31,965 nt of DNA, taken from contig CALHSA010000027.1 in assembly GCA_938038205.1 (NCBI GenBank), forward strand, positions 1 through 31,965, given 5' to 3'. The stretch is from an uncultured bacterium (lineage in GTDB: Bacteria; Bdellovibrionota_C; UBA2361; JANWWW01). The notes below the pieces were generated by a model. That model saw only the letters and a program-made list of their open reading frames with translations. It was not told where the DNA came from and searched no databases. The translations under genes and the position numbers were made by a program. Positions within the stretch are counted from its first letter, which is position 1. The number at the start of each line of letters is the position of its first letter. Below are positions 17,159-25,158 of the stretch, one piece after another.

Positions 17159-17186
17159 TTGGACCTGTTACTTTTTATTGTATAAA
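17159..17186 (+). promoter_or_regulatory. rplA promoter (leaderless type)
   Basis: TTGGAC (17159-17164), 16-nt spacer, TATAAA (17181-17186), then 8 nt to ATG. It lies wholly in the 42-nt rplK-rplA gap, so rplA can be transcribed independently of rplK, which is unusual. Confidence 0.6.
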
Positions 17187-17194
17187 ATAAAATT

Positions 17195-17899
17195 ATGGCT
17201 ACACATCGGAGTAAAAGATACAAGATAGAACTAAAAAAAATATCGGAAAAATGCTCCCAGCAACCCGAAAAAGTTGATGCCGCCTTGCAAGCTATAGTTG
17301 ATTCTTGTTCCGTAAAATTTGATCCATCATTAGATTTGGCAGTAAATCTTAATATTGACCCTAAAAAAAGTGATCAATCCGTTAGGGGGTTTGCAGTACT
17401 CCCACACGGTTTAGGTAAAGAGGTTAAGGTTGCCGTTTTTGCTAGAGGAAATAAGATTGAAGAGGCAAAACAAGCCGGTGCAGATTATGTGGGGGCAGAG
17501 GATCTTGTAGTACAGATTCAAGAAGGATTACTAGATTTCCATACCGTAATTGCAACACCTGAATGTATGACCCTTGTAGCCAAAGTAGGTAAAATCCTTG
17601 GTCCAAGAGGGTTAATGCCAAATCCGAAATCTGGGACAGTAACTCAAGACGTAGCGCACGCAGTTAAAGAAGCTAAGGCTGGCAAAGTAGAGTTTAAGAA
17701 TGATAAGGGTGGTACAGTACATGTTCAGGTTGGAAAGATTAGTTTTGGAGTTGAAAAATTAAAAGAAAATTTAATAGCTGTTATGCATGCAATAATGAAA
17801 GCTAAGCCGCAAACTGTTAAAGCAGGTTTTATTAAAAGAGCCTTCATATCCCACTCTCAAGGGCCATCAGTAGAAATTAGAGTAGCCGATATTGTTTAA
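17195..17899 (+). CDS. rplA: 50S ribosomal protein uL1
   Basis: A 234-residue uL1, the L1-stalk protein and a classic autogenous repressor of the rplKA mRNA. Family motifs are VDLAVNLNIDPKKSDQ-like sequence (LAVNLNIDPKKSDQSVRG), VAVFARGNKIEEAKQAGADYVGAEDLV, LGPRGLMPNPKSGTVT and VEFKNDKGGTVHVQVGK. In E. coli uL1 represses by binding a 5'-leader mimic of 23S rRNA. The short or absent leaders of both rplK and rplA leave no place for such a target, so that control is probably missing. rplJ and rplL do not follow. Confidence 0.99.
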   Translation: MATHRSKRYKIELKKISEKCSQQPEKVDAALQAIVDSCSVKFDPSLDLAVNLNIDPKKSDQSVRGFAVLPHGLGKEVKVAVFARGNKIEEAKQAGADYVGAEDLVVQIQEGLLDFHTVIATPECMTLVAKVGKILGPRGLMPNPKSGTVTQDVAHAVKEAKAGKVEFKNDKGGTVHVQVGKISFGVEKLKENLIAVMHAIMKAKPQTVKAGFIKRAFISHSQGPSVEIRVADIV

Positions 17900-18018
17900 T
17901 CTTAAGCTAAGCATTTTCGGTAGTCTCTAAGCAAAAAAATTAAAGTACCTCATTTATTTTGAAACAAAATCTGTTTTATTATGAATTTTCCTATGTGAGA
18001 TTCTATAATTTTTAACAT
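17900..18018 (+). promoter_or_regulatory. rplA-kinase gap with kinase -10 box
   Basis: The 119-nt gap contains a small weak hairpin (ATTTTG, 3-nt loop, CAAAAT) and a perfect TATAAT at 18004-18009, 9 nt before the kinase ATG. No good -35 is visible at the right distance. No clear rho-independent terminator follows rplA. Confidence 0.45.
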
Positions 18019-19476
18019 ATGAAACCTGCCAAGACCTTATTTAATGATTTATATGAAATTGAGGGTGTCATTGGCAGGGGAGATGCATCTATAGTGTACA
18101 AAGCTAAGGATGTTTACAACACCAATCAACCAGTGGTTGCATTAAAGGTTCTAGTGTCAAACCAAGATCACCCAAATTTTTTTGAGTTAAAGCAAAGGTT
18201 AAGAAATGAGGCTCTATGCCTTATATCTACGAACAATAAATTTGTCGTAAAGTTAATAGACTTCCAAGTTACTAATGATGTCTGTTACCTTGTAACTGAG
18301 TTTGCCCCTTATTTAGATTTAAAATTTTATTTAGAGAGTCAGGACCGGGTCCTTACTCATCAAGAAGCTAAAACTTTTATCAAACAGATATTAATAGCGC
18401 TTGACCATGTTCACAATCTTGGAATTATTCATAGAGATGTTCGGCCAGAGAATATCTTGGTATTTGGGAAAAATCTTGTGAAACTTGGAGATTTTAGTAA
18501 CTCAATAAGTATAAGTGAGCCAATAAAACAGGAAGACCTAGCCAAGGTTCCGGGCAGCTGGGACTATTTACCTCCTGAAGCATTCTCTGGTTTCGCGCCT
18601 TCATTTAAATGGGACCTGTACTCGCTAGGAGTTACTTTTTTAGAGCTAATACGAGGAAGGAATCCTTTTGAAGGGTTAACACTAATTCAATCGGTTCCAG
18701 CCCGGGAACAATTAGCTAATGAAAGCTTTGATGATTTACCGTTCGATCTTAGATACACTATAAAACTACTCCTTCAGTTTGATCCAATTTTCAGACCGAA
18801 AAGTGCTAAAGAAGCACTTTCGTATTTAGAAAATCCTGAATTAGCCGAAACAAAAATTAAAAACTTGGTGGAAGTTAATCAAAACCAGAATGAATCTGAA
18901 CTGGGGAAAACTATTGTCTTATCAGAGGAGGAGCTTGCTCTTAGGGTAAAAGAATCTAAACCACACAATATACTTGAAAAATTAAAAGCCCGAGTAAGCG
19001 AGATTTTAAACCAAGTTAGCTTCCGAGCTATTTATGTAGGAATTACTCAAAAACTATCAGTAAGATTAATCTCTCTGGTAGTATTGGCTTTAATTTTTGT
19101 TCTTTTTATCTTTAATTATCTTTCAAGGGAAACCACTGAAAATCCCACTGAAAAAGAGTGGCGTGCTGTGCAATTTGTTGACATACCTGATGGCATATAT
19201 TACTCAAAATTAATCCGAGTCATACCTCCGTTAGAAGAAGTTGAGGCGGTTTTAATAAAATGGAATGGAAAAATTCACATCTCCACTACCGGCGATTTTA
19301 AACATGTTTCCAGTTCTCCGATTTCATCAGACTCACTAATCTTGAGTATACTTACTCAAACAGTTAGGGTTTCAGATCTTAAAACCAGTAATAACTTAGA
19401 ATTTGCAGCCAGTACCATTAACCTTGATAACAATCTAACAGGTGTAATTTATTTTAAATTCCTAAGCAAATTATGA
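18019..19476 (+). CDS. Membrane Hanks-type serine/threonine protein kinase
   Basis: A 485-residue protein with a cytoplasmic kinase domain (about 11-272), a linker, one membrane helix (350-366, LISLVVLALIFVLFIFNYL) and an extracytoplasmic domain of about 115 residues with no family I recognise. The kinase landmarks are glycine loop GRGDASIVYKA (19-29), ATP-anchoring Lys43 (ALKVL), Glu64 in helix C, HRDVRPEN (138-145) with catalytic Asp140 and Asn145, metal Asp158 in GDFS, PPE (185-187) and Asp199. Two deviations stand out: the catalytic-loop Lys of HRDxKPEN is Arg142, and DFG is DFS. The topology resembles PknB-type sensor kinases, but no PASTA repeats are present. The stop overlaps the next start (ATGA), so it heads a three-gene operon encoding two exported proteins. 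Confidence 0.88.
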   Translation: MKPAKTLFNDLYEIEGVIGRGDASIVYKAKDVYNTNQPVVALKVLVSNQDHPNFFELKQRLRNEALCLISTNNKFVVKLIDFQVTNDVCYLVTEFAPYLDLKFYLESQDRVLTHQEAKTFIKQILIALDHVHNLGIIHRDVRPENILVFGKNLVKLGDFSNSISISEPIKQEDLAKVPGSWDYLPPEAFSGFAPSFKWDLYSLGVTFLELIRGRNPFEGLTLIQSVPAREQLANESFDDLPFDLRYTIKLLLQFDPIFRPKSAKEALSYLENPELAETKIKNLVEVNQNQNESELGKTIVLSEEELALRVKESKPHNILEKLKARVSEILNQVSFRAIYVGITQKLSVRLISLVVLALIFVLFIFNYLSRETTENPTEKEWRAVQFVDIPDGIYYSKLIRVIPPLEEVEAVLIKWNGKIHISTTGDFKHVSSSPISSDSLILSILTQTVRVSDLKTSNNLEFAASTINLDNNLTGVIYFKFLSKL

Positions 19477-19964
19477 GGCTTTTTCTGATATTTATAACTT
19501 TTCTAATATCACAACCTGCTAAAATTAATGTTAAATTAAAAGACCAAGGTATACCCTCTATAAATAAGGGTTTATATTTAGAGGCAGTTATTAAAGGAAA
19601 AAGAGAGCTCCTACCAGTAAAGTTCATGATTAATAAAGATGATGTATCATTCGAGGTAAAAGCTAATCTAGCAGGAGAGGATCTAGAGGGGAATTTAATT
19701 TACTCTGCAATAGTTCCGGCTCCTATATATGAGTTAAAAGCAGTGGCTTATGCAATTTTGCCAGATGGAAGCACAATAAGATCGCCGAAATTTAGTCTCA
19801 CTAGGCCTTGTATAGAAAAAGAATCACTGGAAAAAATACCAGATTTAAAAAACTTAAAAACGGCTGATCTGTTGTTGATTAGTGAGGGTTTGGCTCAAGA
19901 CATTAACATTTACCAACAATTAATGAAACAGATTGAAACTTTAAAGTCGTTGTACTTAAAATGA
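19473..19964 (+). CDS. Hypothetical exported protein in kinase operon
   Basis: A 163-residue protein of unknown family. A signal peptide is evident (MRLFLIFITFLISQPA). The mature part is beta-rich to about residue 113, suggesting an Ig-like fold, with a single Cys (PCIEKES). A helical tail follows (LKTADLLLISEGLAQDINIYQQLMKQIETLKSL). Its ATG overlaps the kinase stop, and its own stop overlaps the next ATG, so translation is probably coupled. No Shine-Dalgarno is seen. It could act in the same periplasmic process that the kinase senses, which is inference from context only. Confidence 0.75.
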   Translation: MRLFLIFITFLISQPAKINVKLKDQGIPSINKGLYLEAVIKGKRELLPVKFMINKDDVSFEVKANLAGEDLEGNLIYSAIVPAPIYELKAVAYAILPDGSTIRSPKFSLTRPCIEKESLEKIPDLKNLKTADLLLISEGLAQDINIYQQLMKQIETLKSLYLK

Positions 19965-20413
19965 GGCTCCTTTTTGTATTATTTATTCTTTCTCTCTGCT
20001 ATGCAGAGGACATTATTTTTGTGCTTAAAAAAGCAAACTCTTTTCAAGTAACAAGGCAAATTCCCAAAAGAGACTTTCAAGGATTTGTAAAGGTTAAATT
20101 ATCTGAGTTAGGACTTAGTGTAAGCCCTTACATGGATATTAGTAGGTTTAAAATACCAAGGTGTGAGATAACGGTTCCCGACTATCCCAATGTAGTTCAT
20201 AACTCTTTGATTGAGCTAATAGAAAAAAGAAGTGCAAGAAGAGAGCTACTAGATCAAAAATTAAGATTAATGTTAACTGATAATGTTCTACAGTTACTAA
20301 ATGAACTTGAGCGCAAACATGCTCTAAGTTATGAAGGGCCAATACATAGAAGCATGGATGCATTCGAGTTAGCTGCCAGGGTTGCACTACTTGTAAGTCT
20401 TTTATCTAATTAA
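19961..20413 (+). CDS. Hypothetical exported protein in kinase operon
   Basis: A 150-residue protein of unknown family with a signal peptide (MRLLFVLFILSLCYA, cleavage likely before ED). A short beta region (DIIFVLKKANSFQVTRQIP ... GFVKVKL) is followed by a charged helical region (LIELIEKRSARRELLDQKLRLMLTDNVLQLLNELERKHAL). The beta region faintly resembles the N-terminal part of the dockerin-like protein at 26960-27538 (QTIYIRQGASNFFRRTIP). It starts inside an ATGA overlap. Its TAA stop overlaps the convergent nuoF stop within a shared TTAA. Confidence 0.75.
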   Translation: MRLLFVLFILSLCYAEDIIFVLKKANSFQVTRQIPKRDFQGFVKVKLSELGLSVSPYMDISRFKIPRCEITVPDYPNVVHNSLIELIEKRSARRELLDQKLRLMLTDNVLQLLNELERKHALSYEGPIHRSMDAFELAARVALLVSLLSN

Positions 20414-21669
20414 GTAGCACTACTAAGCTGAAAATCGAAAGAGTCAAAATTAAAATCCTCAGGGAATTTCTTCATCAAGCTTAAAATAGGAGTTACTAAC
20501 GCATCTCCAAAAGGACATATGGTGTGACCGGCTATCTGGGAACATAGTGATGATATTTTTTCTAAATCACCCGGGTAACTTTTTCTAGAATAAACACGTT
20601 CCAAAATTTCAACTAACCATTTTGCACCTTCCCTACAAGGAGTACACTGCCCACAGGATTCATGCGCATAAAATTTCGAGAAATTTAGAGCTAACTCTAA
20701 AGCCGATACATCCTGGCCAAAAACCATAAAACCGCCAGACCCTAACATAGTACCTGCTGCGGCTAGACTTTCATAATCTAGCTTTACTCCATCGCATTCA
20801 CTCCACTTAAGAGCTGGAACTGAACTTCCTCCTGGTATGACAATTTTTGGGTCAGCCTTTAAACCACCACAGATATCATTTAAAAATTCTACCATATCCA
20901 CACCAAGCTCCACCTCGTAAACACCCGGCTTGTTTACTATTCCACTAACACTAAATAGTTTTGTACCCCTACTCTTTTCGGTACCTAATGATGCGTATTC
21001 TTCAACACCATGTTCAAAGATACGAGTTACAGCACAAAGTGTTTCAACATTATTTATCACAGTTGGACAATTGTACAATCCCTTTACTGCGGGAAAAGGT
21101 GGTTTTATTCTTGGCTGACCCTTTTTGCCCTCCAATGAATTAAGTAGTGCTGTTTCTTCACCACAAATATATGCCCCAGCACCTCTGTGAATTATGATAT
21201 CAATACCTAACTCGGAATCTTTGCCGAGAATTTTAGAAGAATAAGCCTGCTGTAAAGCTTTGGTTAAAATATAGTGAGAATACTGGTACTCTCCTCTAAT
21301 ATATATAAATCCAGTTTTTGAACCTATAGCGTAACACGCTATCATCATTCCTTCTATAAGTAAAAATGGATCCCTCTCCATAAGTAGTCGATCCTTAAAT
21401 GTTCCAGGCTCACTCTCATCAGCATTACAAACCAAATACACAGGCTTGCCAGAATTACTTGGAACAAATCCCCATTTCATACCAGTTGGGAATCCAGCAC
21501 CCCCTCTTCCTCTTAGACCACTCTGTTTAACAATCTCAATTACCTCAGCAGGTGACTTTTCAAGAGCTTTCTGTAATCCCAAAAAACCACCCCTTGATTT
21601 ATATGCAAGTAAATCAATCTGATCATCATAATGTATGTTTTTCAAAAGCAAACGATTTTCCTTAACCAT
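20410..21669 (-). CDS. nuoF: NADH-quinone oxidoreductase subunit F
   Basis: A 419-residue NuoF, the complex I subunit that binds NADH, FMN and the N3 [4Fe-4S] cluster. Seen are the NADH/FMN loop GLRGRGGAGFPTGMKW, ADESEPGTFKDRLLMERDP, GAGAYICGEETALLNSLEG, the cluster ligands SCGQCTPCREG (near residue 340) and the fourth Cys in HTICPFGDA (near 385). It overlaps nuoE by 8 nt. An AAGGA 9 nt before its ATG is one of the few plausible Shine-Dalgarno sites in the window, fitting an internal operon gene. The stop codon overlaps the convergent upstream-strand gene. Confidence 0.98.
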   Translation of the reverse strand: MVKENRLLLKNIHYDDQIDLLAYKSRGGFLGLQKALEKSPAEVIEIVKQSGLRGRGGAGFPTGMKWGFVPSNSGKPVYLVCNADESEPGTFKDRLLMERDPFLLIEGMMIACYAIGSKTGFIYIRGEYQYSHYILTKALQQAYSSKILGKDSELGIDIIIHRGAGAYICGEETALLNSLEGKKGQPRIKPPFPAVKGLYNCPTVINNVETLCAVTRIFEHGVEEYASLGTEKSRGTKLFSVSGIVNKPGVYEVELGVDMVEFLNDICGGLKADPKIVIPGGSSVPALKWSECDGVKLDYESLAAAGTMLGSGGFMVFGQDVSALELALNFSKFYAHESCGQCTPCREGAKWLVEILERVYSRKSYPGDLEKISSLCSQIAGHTICPFGDALVTPILSLMKKFPEDFNFDSFDFQLSSAT

Positions 21670-22249
21670 TACTTAATATCCTTGAAAATGGATATTTTTT
21701 AAAATCTTCTGAAAAGGAATTGGAAAAAACGCTGTAATTCAAATTAGGAAGCTTGATTTTTATTTCATCTAGAATATTCTTTAGATCATCCTTCGAGACA
21801 AACTCAAATAAACGATCATTAATTGCTACAGCCGGAGCAGTACCACAAGATCCTAAACACTCCACTAATTCCCAACTGAACATGCCATCGGCGGTTACCT
21901 CACCCTCATCAACTCCAAGGTAATCCTTTAAGAACGTTATAAGCTGCTTCCCCCCAAAAAAATAACAGCTTGCAGTTCGGCAAATCTGAATATGATATCT
22001 TCCAACAGGTCTCAAATGGAACATAGTGTAAAAGCTAGCTAGCTCTATCACATGAGCTTCAGATAAACCTGTCAAACGTGCAACCTCCTCCACCACTTCC
22101 TTAGATATAAAACCTACCAGCTCTTGGCCAGCATATAAACAAGGCATCACACAACTCTTAACGTCCGGGTATAAGTCCTTAATTTTTTCAAAAAAACCAA
22201 TTAATCTAGTTTTATCCTCTTCTGAAAAAGGCCTTGATATCAGTTCCAT
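21662..22249 (-). CDS. nuoE: NADH-quinone oxidoreductase subunit E
   Basis: A 195-residue thioredoxin-like [2Fe-2S] (N1a) subunit of the complex I NADH module. The ligands are the CRTASC pair and the ECLGSC pair (ECLGSCGTAPAVAIND). The N-terminal helical bundle has VEEVARLTGLSEAHVIELASFYTMFHLRPVGRYHI. The C-terminus is about 25-30 residues longer than typical NuoE (NYSVFSNSFSEDFKKYPFSRI) and may be a lineage-specific extension. It starts 18 nt after the nuoD stop with no Shine-Dalgarno. Confidence 0.97.
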   Translation of the reverse strand: MELISRPFSEEDKTRLIGFFEKIKDLYPDVKSCVMPCLYAGQELVGFISKEVVEEVARLTGLSEAHVIELASFYTMFHLRPVGRYHIQICRTASCYFFGGKQLITFLKDYLGVDEGEVTADGMFSWELVECLGSCGTAPAVAINDRLFEFVSKDDLKNILDEIKIKLPNLNYSVFSNSFSEDFKKYPFSRILSNG

Positions 22250-22267
22250 TTTTTTAAAAATAACCCA

Positions 22268-23506
22268 TTATCTATCACACTCCCCACCAATCATATTAAT
22301 CATACCAAAGCTTGGAATAACATCCGCAAGATTTAAACCTATTATCATCTCTCTAAATGCTCCCATATGTACAAATGAGGGGCTTCTACAATGAACACGA
22401 TAGGCTTTCCCCGATCCATCAGAAACAATGTAAAATCCAACTTCGCCATTTCCTCCCTCAACTGCATGATAAACCTCACCAACAGGAGGTCTCACACCAT
22501 ACATAATGAGCTCAAAATGTTTGATCATTCCTTCAATCGAAGAGTAAGTCTCGGACTTAGGTGGCAAAACATATTTTGATTCATTTGCATTCACAGGGCC
22601 ATCTGGAATCATTTTAATCGCCTGCCTGATTATAGAGATACTTTCAAAAATCTCCTCCAACCGGACCTGAAATCGATCAAAGTTATCTCCTGTTGAACCA
22701 AGCGGAACCTTAAACTCAATTTCATCATATACCTCGTAAGGAAAATCACGTCTTATATCAATATCAACTCCACTCGCTCTCGCAAGTGGTCCAGTGAACC
22801 CATAATTAAGGGCTTCCTCCTTTGTAACCTTAGCAACCCCACACATTCTTAACTGGAAAATACGATTACCCGAGAGTAAATCATCCCCTAATCTTACTAG
22901 CTCCTCTACCTTTGGTAAAACTGAGAGTATTTCATCTAAAAAACCAGGCGGGAGATCCCATAGCACACCACCTATGCGACCATAAGATATTGTAAGGCGA
23001 GCTCCGGTCAATTTCTCAATTAATTTGTAAAGCAATTCCCTAGCCTCCATGTAATACAACATCACAGAAAAAGCATTTAACTCCATTGCACTAGCACCCA
23101 GGCATGTAAGATGATCGGTTATCCTACTAATCTCACTCATTATCACCCGTATGAACTTACATCTCCTTGGAACCTCAATGCCACAAAGTTTCTCTACCGC
23201 TTCACAAAAACCAAAATTGTTAATTAAGGGAGAAACATAATTCAAGCGATCAGTGTAGGGCATACATTGGTTGTAAGTCACATTCTCACACATTTTTTCA
23301 AATCCTCTGTGCAAGTAACCAACCTCTACCTCAGCATCTTTAACAACTTCCCCTTCCAACTTTACGCTAATTCTAATCGTGCCATGTGTCGCCGGATGAC
23401 TTGGCCCTATGTTTAATACAAACTCAGCAGAATCTTCCTCCGGAAGAATTATGTGCTGAGAAATTCCTCCTAAGCCGCCATCCTCACCTATTGAATCACG
23501 ATTCAT
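22268..23506 (-). CDS. nuoD: NADH-quinone oxidoreductase subunit D
   Basis: A 412-residue 49-kDa-type complex I subunit lining the quinone site. LNIGPSHPATHGTIRI, EVGYLHRGFEKMCEN, YTDRLNYVSPLINNFGF, GRIGGVLWDLPPGF and PVGEVYHAVEGGNGEVGFYIVSDG are family stretches; the C-terminus is the expected DVIPSFGMINMIGGECDR. It is a separate NuoD, not a NuoCD fusion. A short acidic/glycine N-terminal segment (about 1-25) precedes the conserved part. It is the first gene of nuoD-nuoE-nuoF; nuoA, B, C are not upstream. Confidence 0.98.
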   Translation of the reverse strand: MNRDSIGEDGGLGGISQHIILPEEDSAEFVLNIGPSHPATHGTIRISVKLEGEVVKDAEVEVGYLHRGFEKMCENVTYNQCMPYTDRLNYVSPLINNFGFCEAVEKLCGIEVPRRCKFIRVIMSEISRITDHLTCLGASAMELNAFSVMLYYMEARELLYKLIEKLTGARLTISYGRIGGVLWDLPPGFLDEILSVLPKVEELVRLGDDLLSGNRIFQLRMCGVAKVTKEEALNYGFTGPLARASGVDIDIRRDFPYEVYDEIEFKVPLGSTGDNFDRFQVRLEEIFESISIIRQAIKMIPDGPVNANESKYVLPPKSETYSSIEGMIKHFELIMYGVRPPVGEVYHAVEGGNGEVGFYIVSDGSGKAYRVHCRSPSFVHMGAFREMIIGLNLADVIPSFGMINMIGGECDR

Positions 23507-23682
23507 TTAAGGGTTAAGTTCTATTTTATTAAAATTAAATTTATTTAGGTAATTTTTTTCTGTATAACCTAAACAGTACAAGTTGATTCAAAATAGAGAG
23601 TAAAATCCCGAGTGAATGTCTCAAAAAGCTAGCTCAAATTTCTTGATGTGGTTAAATCTTCAAACTGAATAGGATAAGATTT
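23507..23682. other. htrA-nuoD gap with weak inverted repeat
   Basis: This 176-nt gap holds an inverted repeat, TTTAGGT (23544-23550) with ACCTAAA (23567-23573) and a 16-nt loop, followed on the minus strand by an AT tract. It may weakly terminate htrA. A nuoD promoter must lie here, but no single candidate is convincing (TTGAAT with TTATAC at 18 nt is the best). Confidence 0.3.
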
Positions 23683-25071
23683 TTATCTAGAGACTCTTAT
23701 AAAGACAAATCTAGTTACTCCTTTATTCTCCACCACCAGTCGAACACCCCTCTTAAGCCTATCATCAGTCATTACTGTTTTAAATTTAGATATGGAGTCA
23801 ATTGGCTCACCATCTGCTTCAATGATTATATCCTGAGGAACCAAACCACTAAGCTGGGCAATGCTACCTGGCCTAACTCTTGTTACTACGACCCCGGATT
23901 TTCTTTTCGTGCCTAATTGTCTTGCTAAATCAGGGGTAAGATTTTGAACACTTAAACCTAACTTATCAATGTTGTCTTTCTCTGGCGCTACACTTCCTTC
24001 AGATTCATCATCCATTTCTGGCAATTCTCCCAATTTAACCCTAATAGTTATGTAGTTCTTATCTCTAAAAACTTTCAGAGTTACTGTAGTGCCTGGCTTT
24101 TTCGAGGCTATTACATTTCTTAAGTGATTGGGATTCTCAATCTGCAAATCATCTACTTGAACAATTATGTCGCCAACTTTTATTTTAGCTTTATCAGCTG
24201 GAGAATCTGGTTGAACCTGACCTACCAACGCCCCCTTTGTTGAATCGTAACCAAAAGATTCAGCCAATTCTTTCGTAAGCCTCTGGATACTAACACCTAA
24301 CCATCCTCTTATGACTTTACCGTGCTTGACGATTTGTTCAATTACATTTTTTACCATGTTTGAGGGGATCGCAAATCCAATACCCATGTACCCACCACTA
24401 CGTGAGAATATAGCGGTGTTTATACCAACAACCTGCCCTTTCAAATTCACCAGAGGACCTCCACTATTACCTGGATTGATAGCTGCATCGGTTTGAATAA
24501 AGTCCTCAAACTGATTACCACCAATAATTGATCTACCCTTAGCACTCACGATTCCCGCAGTTACAGTATTAGTTAATCCAAACGGATTACCAATGGCTAG
24601 AACCCACTCTCCTACACTTAGTGCATCTGAATCACCCAACTGAGCGGGACTAAGATTCTTTTTCTTAACCCGAAGAACGGCTATATCAGTTCTACTATCA
24701 GTGCCAACCAGCTTAGCAAACTCCTCACTCCCATCACTAAAAGTTATCTTTATCTCATCTGCTACCCCAGCTACATGATGATTCGTGACAATTAATCCAT
24801 CATTAGAGATTATTACCCCAGTGCCTAAAGAAGGCTCTAATCTCTCATTTTTTTCAGGGAATGAGTCAAAAAAATCATCCCCGAAAAATCTCCTAAATTG
24901 ATCAAAAAATGGATCATTGAAGGGGTGTTGTCTTTTACTCTTTACAAAAGCCTGAATACTGACAATTGAGCTGGTAATATTTTCTACTATATTTTTGAAT
25001 CTTGTTGATAGAGTCTCTGCAAAATCCTGCGCTGAAAGAAATGCTAAGCTTAGAAAAAGTATTAATCTCAT
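23683..25071 (-). CDS. Periplasmic serine protease HtrA/DegP (Do-like)
   Basis: A 462-residue exported protease and chaperone for envelope protein quality control. A signal peptide (MRLILFLSLAFLSA) leads to a trypsin-like domain with catalytic His99 (TNHHVAG), Asp129 (TDIAVLRV) and Ser203 (GNSGGPL). Two PDZ domains follow: about 255-345 (GWLGVSIQRLTKELAESFG ... VTLKVFRD) and about 370-460 (LGLSVQNLTPDLARQLG ... SGVVVTRVRPGSIAQLSGLVPQDII). The two-PDZ layout and the long flexible loop with FNDPFFDQFRRFFGDDFFD match the DegP/DegQ/MucD type rather than DegS. A TAGACT -10 box 11 nt before ATG predicts a leader of a few bases. Confidence 0.95.
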   Translation of the reverse strand: MRLILFLSLAFLSAQDFAETLSTRFKNIVENITSSIVSIQAFVKSKRQHPFNDPFFDQFRRFFGDDFFDSFPEKNERLEPSLGTGVIISNDGLIVTNHHVAGVADEIKITFSDGSEEFAKLVGTDSRTDIAVLRVKKKNLSPAQLGDSDALSVGEWVLAIGNPFGLTNTVTAGIVSAKGRSIIGGNQFEDFIQTDAAINPGNSGGPLVNLKGQVVGINTAIFSRSGGYMGIGFAIPSNMVKNVIEQIVKHGKVIRGWLGVSIQRLTKELAESFGYDSTKGALVGQVQPDSPADKAKIKVGDIIVQVDDLQIENPNHLRNVIASKKPGTTVTLKVFRDKNYITIRVKLGELPEMDDESEGSVAPEKDNIDKLGLSVQNLTPDLARQLGTKRKSGVVVTRVRPGSIAQLSGLVPQDIIIEADGEPIDSISKFKTVMTDDRLKRGVRLVVENKGVTRFVFIRVSR

Positions 25072-25082
25072 ATTTTCTTGCT

Positions 25083-25111
25083 AGTCTAACAAATTTAACT
25101 TATCCATTAAA
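25083..25111 (-). promoter_or_regulatory. htrA promoter
   Basis: TTTAAT (25106-25111, minus strand), 17-nt spacer and TAGACT (25083-25088), 11 nt before ATG. It is back to back with the yebC promoter, 11 nt from its -35. A sigmaE-type motif was not recognised. Confidence 0.4.
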
Positions 25112-25122
25112 AGCGGGTGAAT

Positions 25123-25151
25123 TTGCGATAATTAGGACAAGGTTTTAAAAT
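25123..25151 (+). promoter_or_regulatory. yebC promoter (leaderless type)
   Basis: TTGCGA (25123-25128), 17-nt spacer, TAAAAT (25146-25151), then exactly 7 nt to GTG, with no Shine-Dalgarno. Confidence 0.65.
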
Positions 25152-25158
25152 ACTAAGT

